64,000 nt of DNA. Source: Camarhynchus parvulus. Taxonomy: Eukaryota; Chordata; Aves; Passeriformes; Thraupidae. The notes beneath the pieces were generated by a model. That model made no database searches, was not told where the DNA came from, and saw nothing but the letters and a program-made list of their open reading frames with translations. The stretch is from contig NC_044572.1 of NCBI RefSeq assembly GCF_901933205.1, forward strand, positions 76,815,465 through 76,879,464, in the 5' to 3' direction. Position numbers and translations under genes: made by a program. Of this stretch, positions 23,966 to 34,542 are shown piece after piece (within the stretch, counting starts at the first letter, position 1; every line of letters begins with the position of its first letter).

Positions 23966-24764
23966 TGAAATCCAGAGAGACCTTGACAAACTTAATGGGT
24001 GGGCCAGTGCAAACCTCATGAAGTTCAGCAAGGCCAAGTGCAAGGCTGGGTGGGGAATAGATTACTTCTAGCTCTGGGAAGAAAGATGTGAAGGTGTTCA
24101 TGGGTGAGGAGCTCAACATGGCTTGGCTGTGCCCTCACAGCCCAGAAAGCCAACCGTGCCCTGGGCTGCATCAGCAGGTTGAGGGAGGTGATTCTCTCTC
24201 TCTCTCTCTACTCAGCTTTCATGAGCCCCCACCTGGACTGCTGCATCCAGCTCTGGGGTATCCAACACAAGAAAGACAAGATTTAGAGCAAGTCCAAAAA
24301 AGGGGCACTGAGCTGTTCAGAGGGCTGGAGCACTTCTCCTGTGAAGACAGGCTGAGAGAGTTGGGGCTGTTCAGCCTGGAGAAGAGAAGGCTCCAGAGAG
24401 ACCTTGGAATGCCTTCCAGAACCTAAAGGGTGCCTACGTGAAAGAAGGAAAGAGACTTTTAAAAAGGACGTGTCGTAATAGGACAAGAGGTCTTAAGCTG
24501 AAGGAGGGTGGGTTTAGATTTGACATTATGAAAAAAAATTTTACTGTGAGGGTGATGGGGCACTGAAATAGGCTGCCCAGAGAAGCTGTGGACTCCCCAT
24601 GTCTTGGAGTGTTCAAGATCAGCAGGTGGCCGTGCTGCTGGCCATGGTTGGATGGGTCCCTGAATAACCTGGTCTAATGAAAGATGTTCCTGCCCAAGGT
24701 AGGGATCAGAACTAGATGATCTTTGAGGTCATCTCCAACCCAAACCCTTCTATAACTCTATGAA
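23966..24764 (+). mobile_element. CR1 LINE 3' portion with intact 3' end
   Basis: A plus-strand CR1 of about 800 bp. It begins within the ORF2 C-terminal half (CAGAGAGACCTTGACAAAC, then AACCTCATGAAGTTCAGCAA), continues through GCCCAGAAAGCCAACCG, GAGCACTTCTCCTGTGAAGA and CTGTTCAGCCTGGAGAAGAG, and ends GTCATCTCCAACCCAAACC then TTCTATAACTCTATGA at 24764. That end is typical of CR1. A (CT)9 run at about 24193-24211 has expanded inside it. Translation in three frames gives CR1 residues ([46 protein letters not shown]), so several frameshifts have accumulated. It is one of the less diverged copies here. Confidence 0.92.
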
Positions 24765-26029
24765 AATTGAAGTTAGAGGATTGTAGAGAAAGCTCAACAG
24801 GACATATGATTTAGACATTGAACCACACTAACACACTTGTCAGTGCTTCCTTCTCTACTGTATTACCTGGCAGACCTTACTCCTTCTTGTAGGGCAAAAT
24901 GGACAATTCTTAAATGGTAATTTACTTTGGACATGCTCAATACTATAGAAAAGATCACAGCAGGAATTTCTGATAACCACTAGACTAGAAAGCATGCTTT
25001 CCCCCAGTCCTCTGTGCCTATTTTGTTTCAAGCTCGCTGCTTTTTGTTTAGATAGTAGCCTGAGGACTCATCTGCCTCCTGAGAGGTGCAGTAATAGAGA
25101 TTTAGAAAAAAAGATTCTGATTACTCAGGGCTTCAAAGACTGAATGCGGTGTTTTGATTACACAAAAATTGAGTAGCACTAACAGTCCACCTGTTTTTCT
25201 TCAAAATTTAATTCATTCCAAGTAAAATAATTTCATTCTGAATTGCAAAATGAAATTCTTGCACATAGTTTGTATTTTCGTATCAGTAGTTCCTCGCAAA
25301 ATAGGTCAAGGAGATTCTCTTAGGACTATACTTGCTCCTTGATTTAGGTTGGAAGAGAAATGATAATACATCAGAAAGAGACAAATAAAGAAAAACCCAG
25401 AAAGAGAAAGTTCTCCTTTTCCATGGCCTCATCTTCAACATGTGAAAGTCCGTTTCAAATTTGTTCAAAGTGCTCAGACCAGTAACATTTGTAATCATTC
25501 AACAGTCAATAATTCTGTGAAACCACAGTGACAGTGGCTGAAGTAAATTGAAGTGCACTGAACAGCTGCATGAATAAAAAATTATTCAAGTGACAACCAC
25601 AGGTTTCACATACTGGTCACTGCTTATTATTTTGAAAACCATGTGGCTTACACTATGCAGTATTTTGAACTCAGTATATTGGAAACAGCAGTATATTGAG
25701 TGCCGCTGGAGAGTCTGACTAATGCTAGGAAGACTTTTATTTAGAAAATTAATCTGTATTTCCTAGCTGATAAGCAGGTTCTATCTCTGGGCTTCTTCTT
25801 TCCAAAGTTGCTTCCAAAGCGGAAGACAATTGATGTACTTCAACGCATTTTTCTGAAGAGGTTGATTTCAACAACATGCAAGATACCCCCATAGCAACAG
25901 CTGTTCTGGGGTTAAGGTGGGGATGGAAGAGTAGGAAGCACCTTCACCATTCAGCAAGGTCTGTTTGTGATCCAAGGAATTTCAGCCATACCTTAAACAC
26001 ACTCCCAAATGCAAATCCATGCAGGATGC
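24765..26029. other. Unique non-coding interval
   Basis: AT-rich sequence. Only a short inverted repeat TGAATAA-AAAA-TTATTCA near 25570 is noted. No gene recognised. Confidence 0.45.
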
Positions 26030-26150
26030 CTAGAGTTTTTGGTACATCAGCATAAGAAGGACATCAAGCTATTAGAGTGTGTCCAGGGGAAGACTGATAA
26101 GGTGGAGAAAGGTCACAAGGGCAAGACTTATGAGAAGTGTCTTCTGTTTT
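26030..26150 (+). mobile_element. Small CR1 LINE relic
   Basis: About 120 bases follow one internal block of CR1 ORF2 on the plus strand: AAGGACATCAAGCTATTAGA, GTGTCCAGGGGAAGA and TCACAAGGGCAAGACTTATG correspond to the family's 'KDIELLERVQRR ... GLENKSYE' stretch. Both ends are lost. Confidence 0.65.
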
Positions 26151-26296
26151 AGAAAATTCATTATTTTTTTATTCTAACATTCTGCTTTCCTAGTAAGTAA
26201 GTTTCCTATATCTTTAGTTTTCCAATATAATTTCTCTTTTACTCCAGAACACAACTGCCTACCATGAAATTTTAATCAGCATGAAGAGCATCCATA

Positions 26297-26333
26297 GGAA
26301 AAATGGAAGGAAAAATGGAAGGAAAAATGAAGG
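26297..26333 (+). repeat. 12-bp tandem repeat, about 3 copies
   Basis: The unit GGAAAAATGGAA starts at 26297, 26309 and 26321; the third copy is shortened. Confidence 0.9.
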
Positions 26334-26786
26334 TAAAGAGCAGAAATGTGTCAACATTTATGCAGACATTTATGTTAATCATCTGCAAGTACAGTCAAGA
26401 TATTTAAAGCAGGATGCTTGTCACATAATTTCCAGATTATTTGAATAAAGAAGAAATTATTAGCTACAAAGCCAAAATGTACACTTCTGGCATTCAGAAA
26501 TATATTCACATTTCCTTTACCAGAGATACAGAATATAGGTAAGACATATAAGGAAAATTAAAATTATACTAAATTAAGCAATATTATCAGTCCCTACGGG
26601 ACAAAATTTTGTTCATTCAACTCTTCAGATCTTAAAAGCCAAACTCAACTCATATGTAGATTTGGAATAATTTCTCATGTTTAACTATTATACAATTGCA
26701 TTCACATGAAGAACTTGCTTATTTTCCTAATGGTATCAATTGTCATTCCGCAAGCCATACCACATCCTGAGACCATAACAATTAAG

Positions 26787-27021
26787 TAATTATGTAATTA
26801 TGCAATATCTTACTGGAATTTTTCACTTAACCCTTTCTTTTCATTAATGACTCCATTATTAATTGTCAGCATTTTTAATTCTCCATAATTAATTTATTAC
26901 ATAGTTGGTTTATGAGCTTAACTGGTTCATCTAATTAATAATCTTCTGCTTTAAAAGCTTTATACATTGCTTCTCTGTATCACTGTTTTATGAATCAATT
27001 TCAAACATTATTGATTAATTA
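26787..27021. promoter_or_regulatory. Cluster of TAATTA homeodomain cores
   Basis: TAATTA occurs at 26787-26792, 26795-26800, 26886-26891, 26932-26937 and 27016-27021, with further ATTA/TAAT cores between them. TAATTA is the core site of many homeodomain proteins, and such clusters are frequent in conserved developmental enhancers. At about 65 percent AT fewer than one would be expected here. Function is an inference without conservation data. Confidence 0.3.
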
Positions 27022-30000
27022 TAATATTTTTCCAGAGGACTTGATTATTGCAACACTGTCAGCTACAAATATCTTTCCTTCCAGTCATTAACTTAATTTA
27101 TTTTTATTCTTATCCTTGAAACACCTTTTTTGTCCCAAATTTATACCTTTCAGATTCTTGCATTATTCATTAACACTAGTATTCATATTGAAACAAGCGT
27201 ACCACACACGCAAGATTTGCTTCCACCAATTTCACTTGAAGTATTCCTCCATAAGTAGTCCTCAGCCCACCCCAGCTAACAATTTTTTTTTTCTCTACTA
27301 CATTTCTGAACAAATATCTCTTTTCCCTCCTGAATTATCTGTTTCTGAGACATGCACTGGTGGCTTCTCAGTCTATTAGAAAGTCTTCACCAACCAGATC
27401 AAGAGCAACTAGGCATTTTAAGGAAAAGGCACTGTATTTTCAGCCCGCAAATCTTTGCAATATGTTTCTGTCTTTGACTTTTAAGGTGATAAAAATACAA
27501 AAACAATAATTTGGCTTTGGACTGAGTTTCAGTGTTTGCTTTTGTTGTTTTATTTTTTCTTTTTTTAAAGTGCTGAACAGATTCTTTTTTATCCTTTTCT
27601 TTAGCCAATAAAAAATTCCTATTTTTACAATGGTTTATGAATAAACTTACTGATGACTTTAAAAATTATTAGTAGAACAATTATAAAGTCATTAATAATA
27701 AAATTATGGCTTTATTGTCAGCATGACTCTTTCTCAAAACATTGGAAGGTTTCCCATGAAATATCCCTTACTTATGATTAATTTCATCACATTTGAGTAA
27801 CAACACTCCTCCCCTCTCAAATCTTAAAATCAGAAAGCAGAAAAATCAAAGAGGTACAATTGAATCCACTGTGAATTCACAATTGATTCCTGTGAAACAG
27901 GAAATAAATGTGCTACTCCAATAGCCTCAAAAATTTGTTTGAGGCAGCGAACTGAGCTCAGCTTTTCTATTAATGGCAAAGTCACAACTGAGATAGTTTG
28001 TCTTTATACAGTTTTCTAGTCAGAACTGTTATCTTTCGTGATATCCATAACCAATAATAAAAATGTTGCCCAAAAAATCTCAGGCTCCCATTGCGAAATA
28101 TATGACTTTAAATCATAGCCAGTCTGTCACATTTGACTAAATGAAGCATACTATGGAAAAGTGAAAAAGGAAAAGAGTACCCAAGAAGGACTTAGTCTCA
28201 ATATATGAGCAGAAGGTACTTTCACTAATAGAGCAACAAAAACAGGAAGAGATGCAAAAATTAGTTTCCAGACATAGCACTGGAAAACTCTTCACAACTA
28301 AAGGCCTCAATCTTGTTTTAAAATATTCTGTCCTTCCCCTCTCCAACAGCTGTTGGCCTCATAAAATTTTAAAATATGTGTCAAAACACTGGAGGGGATT
28401 GTGGGAGTTTTGTTTCTTTTTAATACCCCTATTGTGTAAACCTTTTTGGGTAGTCTTGCTAACAAAGCCATTTAAAGAGAACTATGCATCTTCTTTCAAA
28501 AAGCTATTACAGCATGAAGGTTGTATATAGCACAGATATTTTGTCTCACTGAATGGCTATGTCAGCAGGCATCAACACTATCTCCTTTCAACAGAACCAC
28601 AGTAAAAACCAACTCTATGACACAACCATTTGTATCTAGAGCAGAAAGAGATTGTGTAAACTTTTCCCCCTTTTCAAAAAATCACCTCCTATCCTCATCC
28701 ACAAGTTAACAGAAAATTCATTATACAGGCTACTAAGAAATAACAGCAGTTCTCCATTAATTCCCTGTCAATTGAATTACCTAACATTTATCTTGTCATT
28801 GATGTACTGACAACAAAAGAGAACAAGATACTTATGCAACACTAATACACAGTCCTGATTCATCTGGAAAACAAAAGCACATTAGAGACCTGCTTGGCAC
28901 TCACAGGTATTTGTCAAGACCACCAAAGCCATTTTGAGACTCCTGTTTTTCACACAGATTTTACGTCTCCTAAATTCCAATCTGAGAAGTTAGGTTTCAC
29001 AGGAGGATTTCAGAGGATTCCTAAAAATAGTATAAAGACCATGAAATTGAAACTTTGACTGCCCCCCCTTAATTTATCATTACTGGTACCAAAATACATT
29101 CTCTTCCAGGGAAAAAAAAAGTAATTGTTTTAGTTAAGAAATACTGAATGTCTTAGAGAAAGCCTACACATTGTAAATGTAGAACTGGGAGGTCCTTAGA
29201 TGTACTAAAATTTTGAGACATTATTTAAAGCTTATGTCTTTTGATACTATAGTGCAGCATTCAACAAATGCCAGTATTGTCTACTCAATATTGTTTTCTT
29301 CAGAAACCTGTCTCCACAAGAGATTTATCTAAATCATAATTCTCTATACATTTAGGGGAAAATAGCTTCTCTGCTATACTCCTTAGTTACTCCTGAAATT
29401 TTTGGCAATAAAAAAAAACTGTTTTTACTTGATATTATGGCATGCAAGACAATGTACAAAACACTGGGGTAATTTCAAACACATACAGTTGGCCTCATCA
29501 TTCTGCTATTAGGGATACTTTTGGAGGTTACAGTTATTTCTGTATTTTTAGTTATGTTATATAGATGACAAATATATTATTAGAATTAGGTAGCACTAGA
29601 GACAAAAGTGCCAAATAAGTATTCCAAAATTCTATAAAATTGTTGACTCAGGAATGCTATAATCATTCAGTGATCCACCACTGTCTGAAGAAGTAGTGAA
29701 AATATGACAGAAAATACTTTCTTAAAACAGACACACATGAAGATCACTTAGAATACCTGGTGAATCTCCATTTGCTCTAATGCATTTGAACAGTGAGATA
29801 TTGGGAATAAATATGTTGTAAATCATTCTGTGTTCAGTCTCTACACATGGAAATTAAATCACAGCAGGAATTTTGACTTCAGTGTTGTATTGGCTTGCCA
29901 TGACACAGCTACACACATCTCTGCTGCAGAGAGCAGACATATTCTGCAGAAAAACCTCCCTAGTCAAATAATATGACCTAAACTATTGACTTGACTGAAA

Positions 30001-30929
30001 CTTTTGGTGTAAACATTACCAAGGACTATCAAAGCCGTGGTTACTTTTGATTTAAACAGCTGCATATTCTCATTCTGACAGCACTGGAGGTTAAACAACA
30101 AGCAAAATATGTCCCAAACCTTGCAACAAAAGACTGATTGTTCCGAAAACCTATCACATTATTCTTTGCAGGATAGAGTTCTTTTCTGCCTATATTTTAT
30201 AGCACATAAGTGGTTTTACTCATCAGTTTCCCTACCCTCAATTTCCCATGGAGCAATGTAAAAGAATTAAATAAAAGTTCTGTTTAAGTACAAAGTGAAG
30301 TTGAAAAGGCAGGTAGGATACCTTGAAGTACAACTTAATAGTTATAGCAATCAAGTAGTCTATATATGTATCAAGCAGTGAAAACAATACTTTTGATAAA
30401 TGATAGTCAAATCTTTCCCCTGGATGATGAGGAAGAGTAGCTTAGAATTTTTATCTTCATAATGTTCAGTAGAAAACTTGAATTCCAAGTAAATCTAGAA
30501 TTTAATGCAGCCGGTAACCTGTCTTCAGTTATGTGGTTTCCTCTGAAACCCGTACAGCAAGTTCTGAGCATCTGCAGTGTGCTACAACTCATGGAAAGCA
30601 AAACCACTTATCCAGACTGATGCCTCCCAGACTACTGAATTTCTTGGTCCCATTGTACAACTTACATTAGAAACCCAGTAGATTTTTCTTTTGAAGGAAA
30701 GATTGCAGTTTAAGCAATTCTTAGTTAAATACACAAGAACAGCTGCCTGACAGCCACAAACCTCTCTGTTGATCAGCAAGAGTTGGGGGGGTCGAGGGGG
30801 GAATATTTTAGGATTTATTCTTTTGCAAGAAAAATAAATACTGAAAACACAGTAATTGTGTTGGACACAATTGGATGGACAGTAACATTTCTGAACAGAA
30901 AAGTCTTAGGTGTGTCTTTTTACCGCTTT

Positions 30930-31015
30930 CTGAATATCATTGAATGATTTAAAATGTTGAATTCAGTGATCTCTTAGATCTTTTCCAACCCTAATTGATA
31001 TACAGTGATTCTGTA
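30930..31015 (+). mobile_element. CR1 LINE 3' terminus relic
   Basis: AATTCAGTGATCTCTTAGAT then CTTTTCCAACCCTAATTGAT and GTGATTCTGT match the last 60 or so bases of a plus-strand CR1, whose family form reads 'GATGATCTTAAAGGTCTTTTCCAACC...GATTCTG'. Nothing upstream is alignable by eye. Confidence 0.65.
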
Positions 31016-31389
31016 AAACATCATTGTCCAAAATTTAATATCAGTGCAAGCTGAGATTTCTGGATCTTAAAGATATTTCTTCTTCCAAGAAGGTTTCAGA
31101 AGCTGCGATTCTTTTAATATCTAAATGGCAGGCCTTTCTGAAGGAATAAAGCAACCTTGCCATTCTCTTTGACCACTCCTTTCATCTGGCAATCACGAGA
31201 AATCAGGCTGGAAATTCTATAGGGAGTCAGTCCATGTCCTTTGCGGAGGTTTGTTATAGCACAGCTAAAAAAGGCTAGATCTAGGTCAAAGCTTTGACAA
31301 GTTATCTGAAACTAACTTAAATGGCCTAAGAATACACCATGGATGGAAAATTTCATGAAAATCAAGTCATGTCTTCCTTTCTTCTAGCT
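31016..31389. other. Unique spacer
   Basis: No gene or repeat recognised. Confidence 0.4.
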
Positions 31390-31560
31390 AAAAACACCAA
31401 AAAAAAATCCCAACAAATCCTCTCAAAACAAAAAATAAACACACGAAACCCAAAACCAAGCAAAAAAACCCAAAAAACCACACAAGCAAAAATCCAACCA
31501 CCAACCAACCAAAAATGAAAAAAGCCTCAAACAAACATTTGGAAACCAACAAAAAGAACC
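31390..31560 (+). repeat. A/C-rich low-complexity tract
   Basis: About 170 bases of CAAA, ACCC and AACC units with very little G or T on the plus strand. The minus-strand open frame across it (31423-31662) would be W/F/G-rich low-complexity protein and is not taken as a gene. Confidence 0.8.
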
Positions 31561-31990
31561 TAACTCAAAGCAGTATCCAAATGTATATGTAACTTGATGC
31601 TGTGGTTTAGGAATGGTATTTCCCAATTTAATGTTTCCACTGAAACCCTCCAAACCATGCACTGCTCACACACTCACTTCTTCCTCCCCATTCCATTTTC
31701 CCTGTGGAGGGCTGGAGAGGAGAATTAGAGGTACAAAAGGCAAAGATCAGATGTTGAGATGAGAACCATCTACTGAAAACAGTGATGAGATAGGAAAACA
31801 AACAGTAGCAGCAATGGTATTAATACCAAAGTGTTCGAGAGGTGAATGACTCACTCAATGGAAGCCACCCCGGGGAAATCCCTGATCATTCTCGAGTGTG
31901 CTGCCACACTCTGTAACCAGGAAGAGAGTCCTTTCCCCATCCCTGAAAAATGACAATGGTACAGAATAATTGCTGGGTCCTGGTCATACC
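31561..31990. other. Unique spacer before an LTR
   Basis: Moderately GC-rich near 31850-31985. No known element recognised. It ends in CATACC directly before the LTR. Confidence 0.4.
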
Positions 31991-32381
31991 TGTGACGGTG
32001 TTCACAGGGGTTTTCAGGTGAGGCAAGAGACGAGAATGTCGACTCCATGTTCAGAAGGCTTGATTTATTATTTTATGATCTATATTACATTATAACTATA
32101 CTAAAAAGAGTAGAAGGAAAAGTTTAATCTCAGAAGGCTAGCTAAGCTAAGAATAGAATAGAAAAGAATGATAACAAAAGGAGCTGTCTCGAACTCTGTC
32201 TGAGATAGCTCAGCCTTGATTGGCCATTAATTATAAACATCCAAGATGGGCCAATCAAAAATCCACCTGATGCATTCCACAGCAGCAGACAACCATTGTT
32301 TACATTTTGTTTCTGAGGCCTCAGCTTCTCAGCAGGAAAAAATCCTAAGAAAGGATTTTTAGTGAAAAGATGTCTGCGACA
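31991..32381 (-). mobile_element. Solo endogenous retrovirus LTR (passerine type)
   Basis: A 391-bp block that I recognise as an abundant passerine ERV LTR, oriented on the minus strand: it starts TGTCGCAGACATC (high coordinate) and ends CCGTCACA (31991), giving TG...CA. Minus-strand AATAAA (TTTATT at 32064-32069) is followed by about 70 bases of R/U5. Family wording on the plus strand includes TTCACAGGGGTTTTCAG, GAAGGCTAGCTAAGC, TGATTGGCCATTAATTA and ACCATTGTTTACATTTTG. A 6-bp target duplication with one mismatch (CATACC at 31985-31990, CATATC at 32382-32387) suggests a betaretrovirus-like (ERVK) integrase; this is inference. There are no viral coding remnants on either side, so it arose by LTR-LTR recombination. 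Confidence 0.85.
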
Positions 32382-33426
32382 CATATCCACCCTGGCTACT
32401 GCAAAAATTAACCCTGTACTGTCCACAAGCAGGACACTTGTATTGTACTTCTTAGTCCTCTATGGACAAAAACAATTTGTGGTGTTCTATTATTTTAAAA
32501 TTAATAGATTTTTAGATTTGTTGTTGTTGTTTGAAGTAAATTGGTTCAAAGTTTCTCAAAGTATGACAGGCACTGAAGACAATGCTGCCATTTTATTTTC
32601 TGCTGTGCTAGCATAGCCATGGGAAGTACTGTTAATATAGCAAGTCTTCAGTAGATATATTAGTTTAGACAGTCTCCCACACGGAATTTTTTATTTCAAC
32701 AACAAATGACCCAGCAAGTTCATCTCTGTGTGAACTTGGAGCACTTTTCAGAGAAATGAGTACGTTACATTTTTCTTATTGTCCTATATTAAAACAACAC
32801 TGGCTACAAGACACATCAATCTTGCTGAGTCATAAAAATCCATATTTTATTAATTACTACAATTTGTTGTTTAATAGACACAAATGCTTATTCTCCTCAA
32901 TATGGAGATGCACCAAGTAATATGCTTGTTTATGTTTTATATTTACTGCAGAGGTACTTAGAAACCTTGGTAAAAGTTGCTTTTCATATTATGATTTATT
33001 CTGACCCTTCTGAGCAATCTTTGAAGATTGGAGCTGAAAGACACAAACCAGACAGAGTTTAGGCTAATTTTCCAGCATTTCAAGAATGGAACAATAATTC
33101 CAGATTAAATAGCTAAGTTTTTTCATAGTCAAATGAGATTAGAATAAAAAAAAAACAATTATATTGAAGTTGTTAGTCTTGAAGTAATATAGCTTTCTGA
33201 GAGAGTTTTAAGTCAGTTGAGCAGATTCAAAGTCTCCTTCAACTTTGTTAGTGTGCTGGCAAGTAATGAGCTCTTTATATTTGGTATCACTATGAATCCA
33301 CTTAACAAAGCTCCAAATTAATCCTGCTTTAGAGTTAACATTTGGTTTCTGAAATGGAAATTATCTTCCATGACAATTACTTATTATTATCTGAGGCTCT
33401 GTTTCTCATATTAAGGCAAATTTCCA

Positions 33427-33444
33427 AAACAAACATGTTTGTTT
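33427..33444. promoter_or_regulatory. 18-bp palindrome of forkhead-like half sites
   Basis: AAACAAACATGTTTGTTT is fully self-complementary and contains two inverted TGTTTGTTT sites, close to FOX-family recognition sequence. No other support. Confidence 0.25.
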
Positions 33445-33760
33445 AGCCAAAACTAAGAAAAGAGTATAATATTATTTCAATTCATAAATAATCTTCTAGC
33501 TGGATGCTACTGCTAAAATAGCTCCTTATTTCATTTCAGGTTTATACCTCAGAGTATAGTAGCACAACTACTCATGGTCATTTTCTGTTTAGCTGGATGG
33601 GGTAGATTTTTTCTTAAATTATTACTTTTGAGAGTGAAAACAGTTCTGAGAAGAAGCTCTTTGAAAAACCTTAACTTAAACTCATGTTTATAATCAAAAT
33701 TGTAAGTTACTAGATGAATTGTGAAATATAACCAATACAAAAAGTGAAAGTCAACTGTTT

Positions 33761-33843
33761 ATCTGTTTGTTTTGGGGGATTTTAGTGGTTTCTGGGTTTT
33801 GGGTTTTTATTTTTGGGGGGTGTTAGATTGTTGTTTAGTGTTA
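33761..33843 (+). repeat. G/T-rich low-complexity tract
   Basis: TTTGGGTTTT-like units with G runs of five, three, three and six. Loops between the runs are too long for a canonical G-quadruplex. Confidence 0.7.
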
Positions 33844-34514
33844 TTTTGAGGAACATTACAGAAAAGGAAAATGCACCTTGATCATCTTTACTTACTGAGT
33901 TGCTTCTTTCTCACTCTTTCCTCCCTTCCTTTCTCAAAATCAGGAAAGTCCATTCTTCCAAAATATGTTTTTTCTCATTACATCCGACAAGGTAAAGCAT
34001 ACTCCAGGAACAGTTGCAGTATCCATTATGGACAATTCATATTGTATGCAGTTAGAACTCAGATGTTACTCCCCTGAATGGCTCTCAGACCCTGGCCATA
34101 TAAACTTGAGCATGAACTTTGGAAATGACAGGATTAAAAGTTATCTTTCTCAGACAGTTTGCCAGTATGCAGTTGCTGCAAATGTCATAAAATACCACAG
34201 TTTATATAAACAGTAAAAAATGCCCCTCTCCCACTCAGCACTCAAAGCCTTCATTAATATTAGAACTAATGGGGGGAAAAAGACCTCAAACAAATATCCC
34301 ACAACACATAGAGATTAATTATTTCCTAATATCTAGATAAATTACATATTGACAATTTTAGCTCAAGAATAAGAATATAATTATAAGAATAATTTTTTGC
34401 CAATTAATTTATTAATGTTCTGCAATATTTATCTGGGAAATTAGTAAGATTTCCAGCTGTAGTTATGTTTTGAGAGACCAAAGAAGTAACTCATTGCTTC
34501 AGTGCCATAATGCC

Positions 34515-34542
34515 ATTTGCATTTTGCACTAAGCAGTAATTA
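34515..34542. promoter_or_regulatory. Octamer and homeodomain motif pair
   Basis: ATTTGCAT (POU octamer, reverse form) at 34515-34522 lies 14 bases from TAATTA at 34537-34542, inside an AT-rich block with other TAAT cores (34360-34420). Enhancer role is a guess from motif content. Confidence 0.22.

Larger units (their letters stand above)
26151..30929. other. AT-rich interval with TAATTA cluster
   Basis: No genes recognised. It contains a 12-bp tandem repeat (26297-26333) and a block at 26787-27021 with five TAATTA hexamers. A G-rich pair of runs (G7, G6) lies at 30785-30801. Open frames are all under 95 codons. Confidence 0.5.

Noticed and set aside
32142..32426. 94-codon minus-strand open frame
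   Set aside because: It is a chance frame through the LTR at 31991-32381, not a viral gene.
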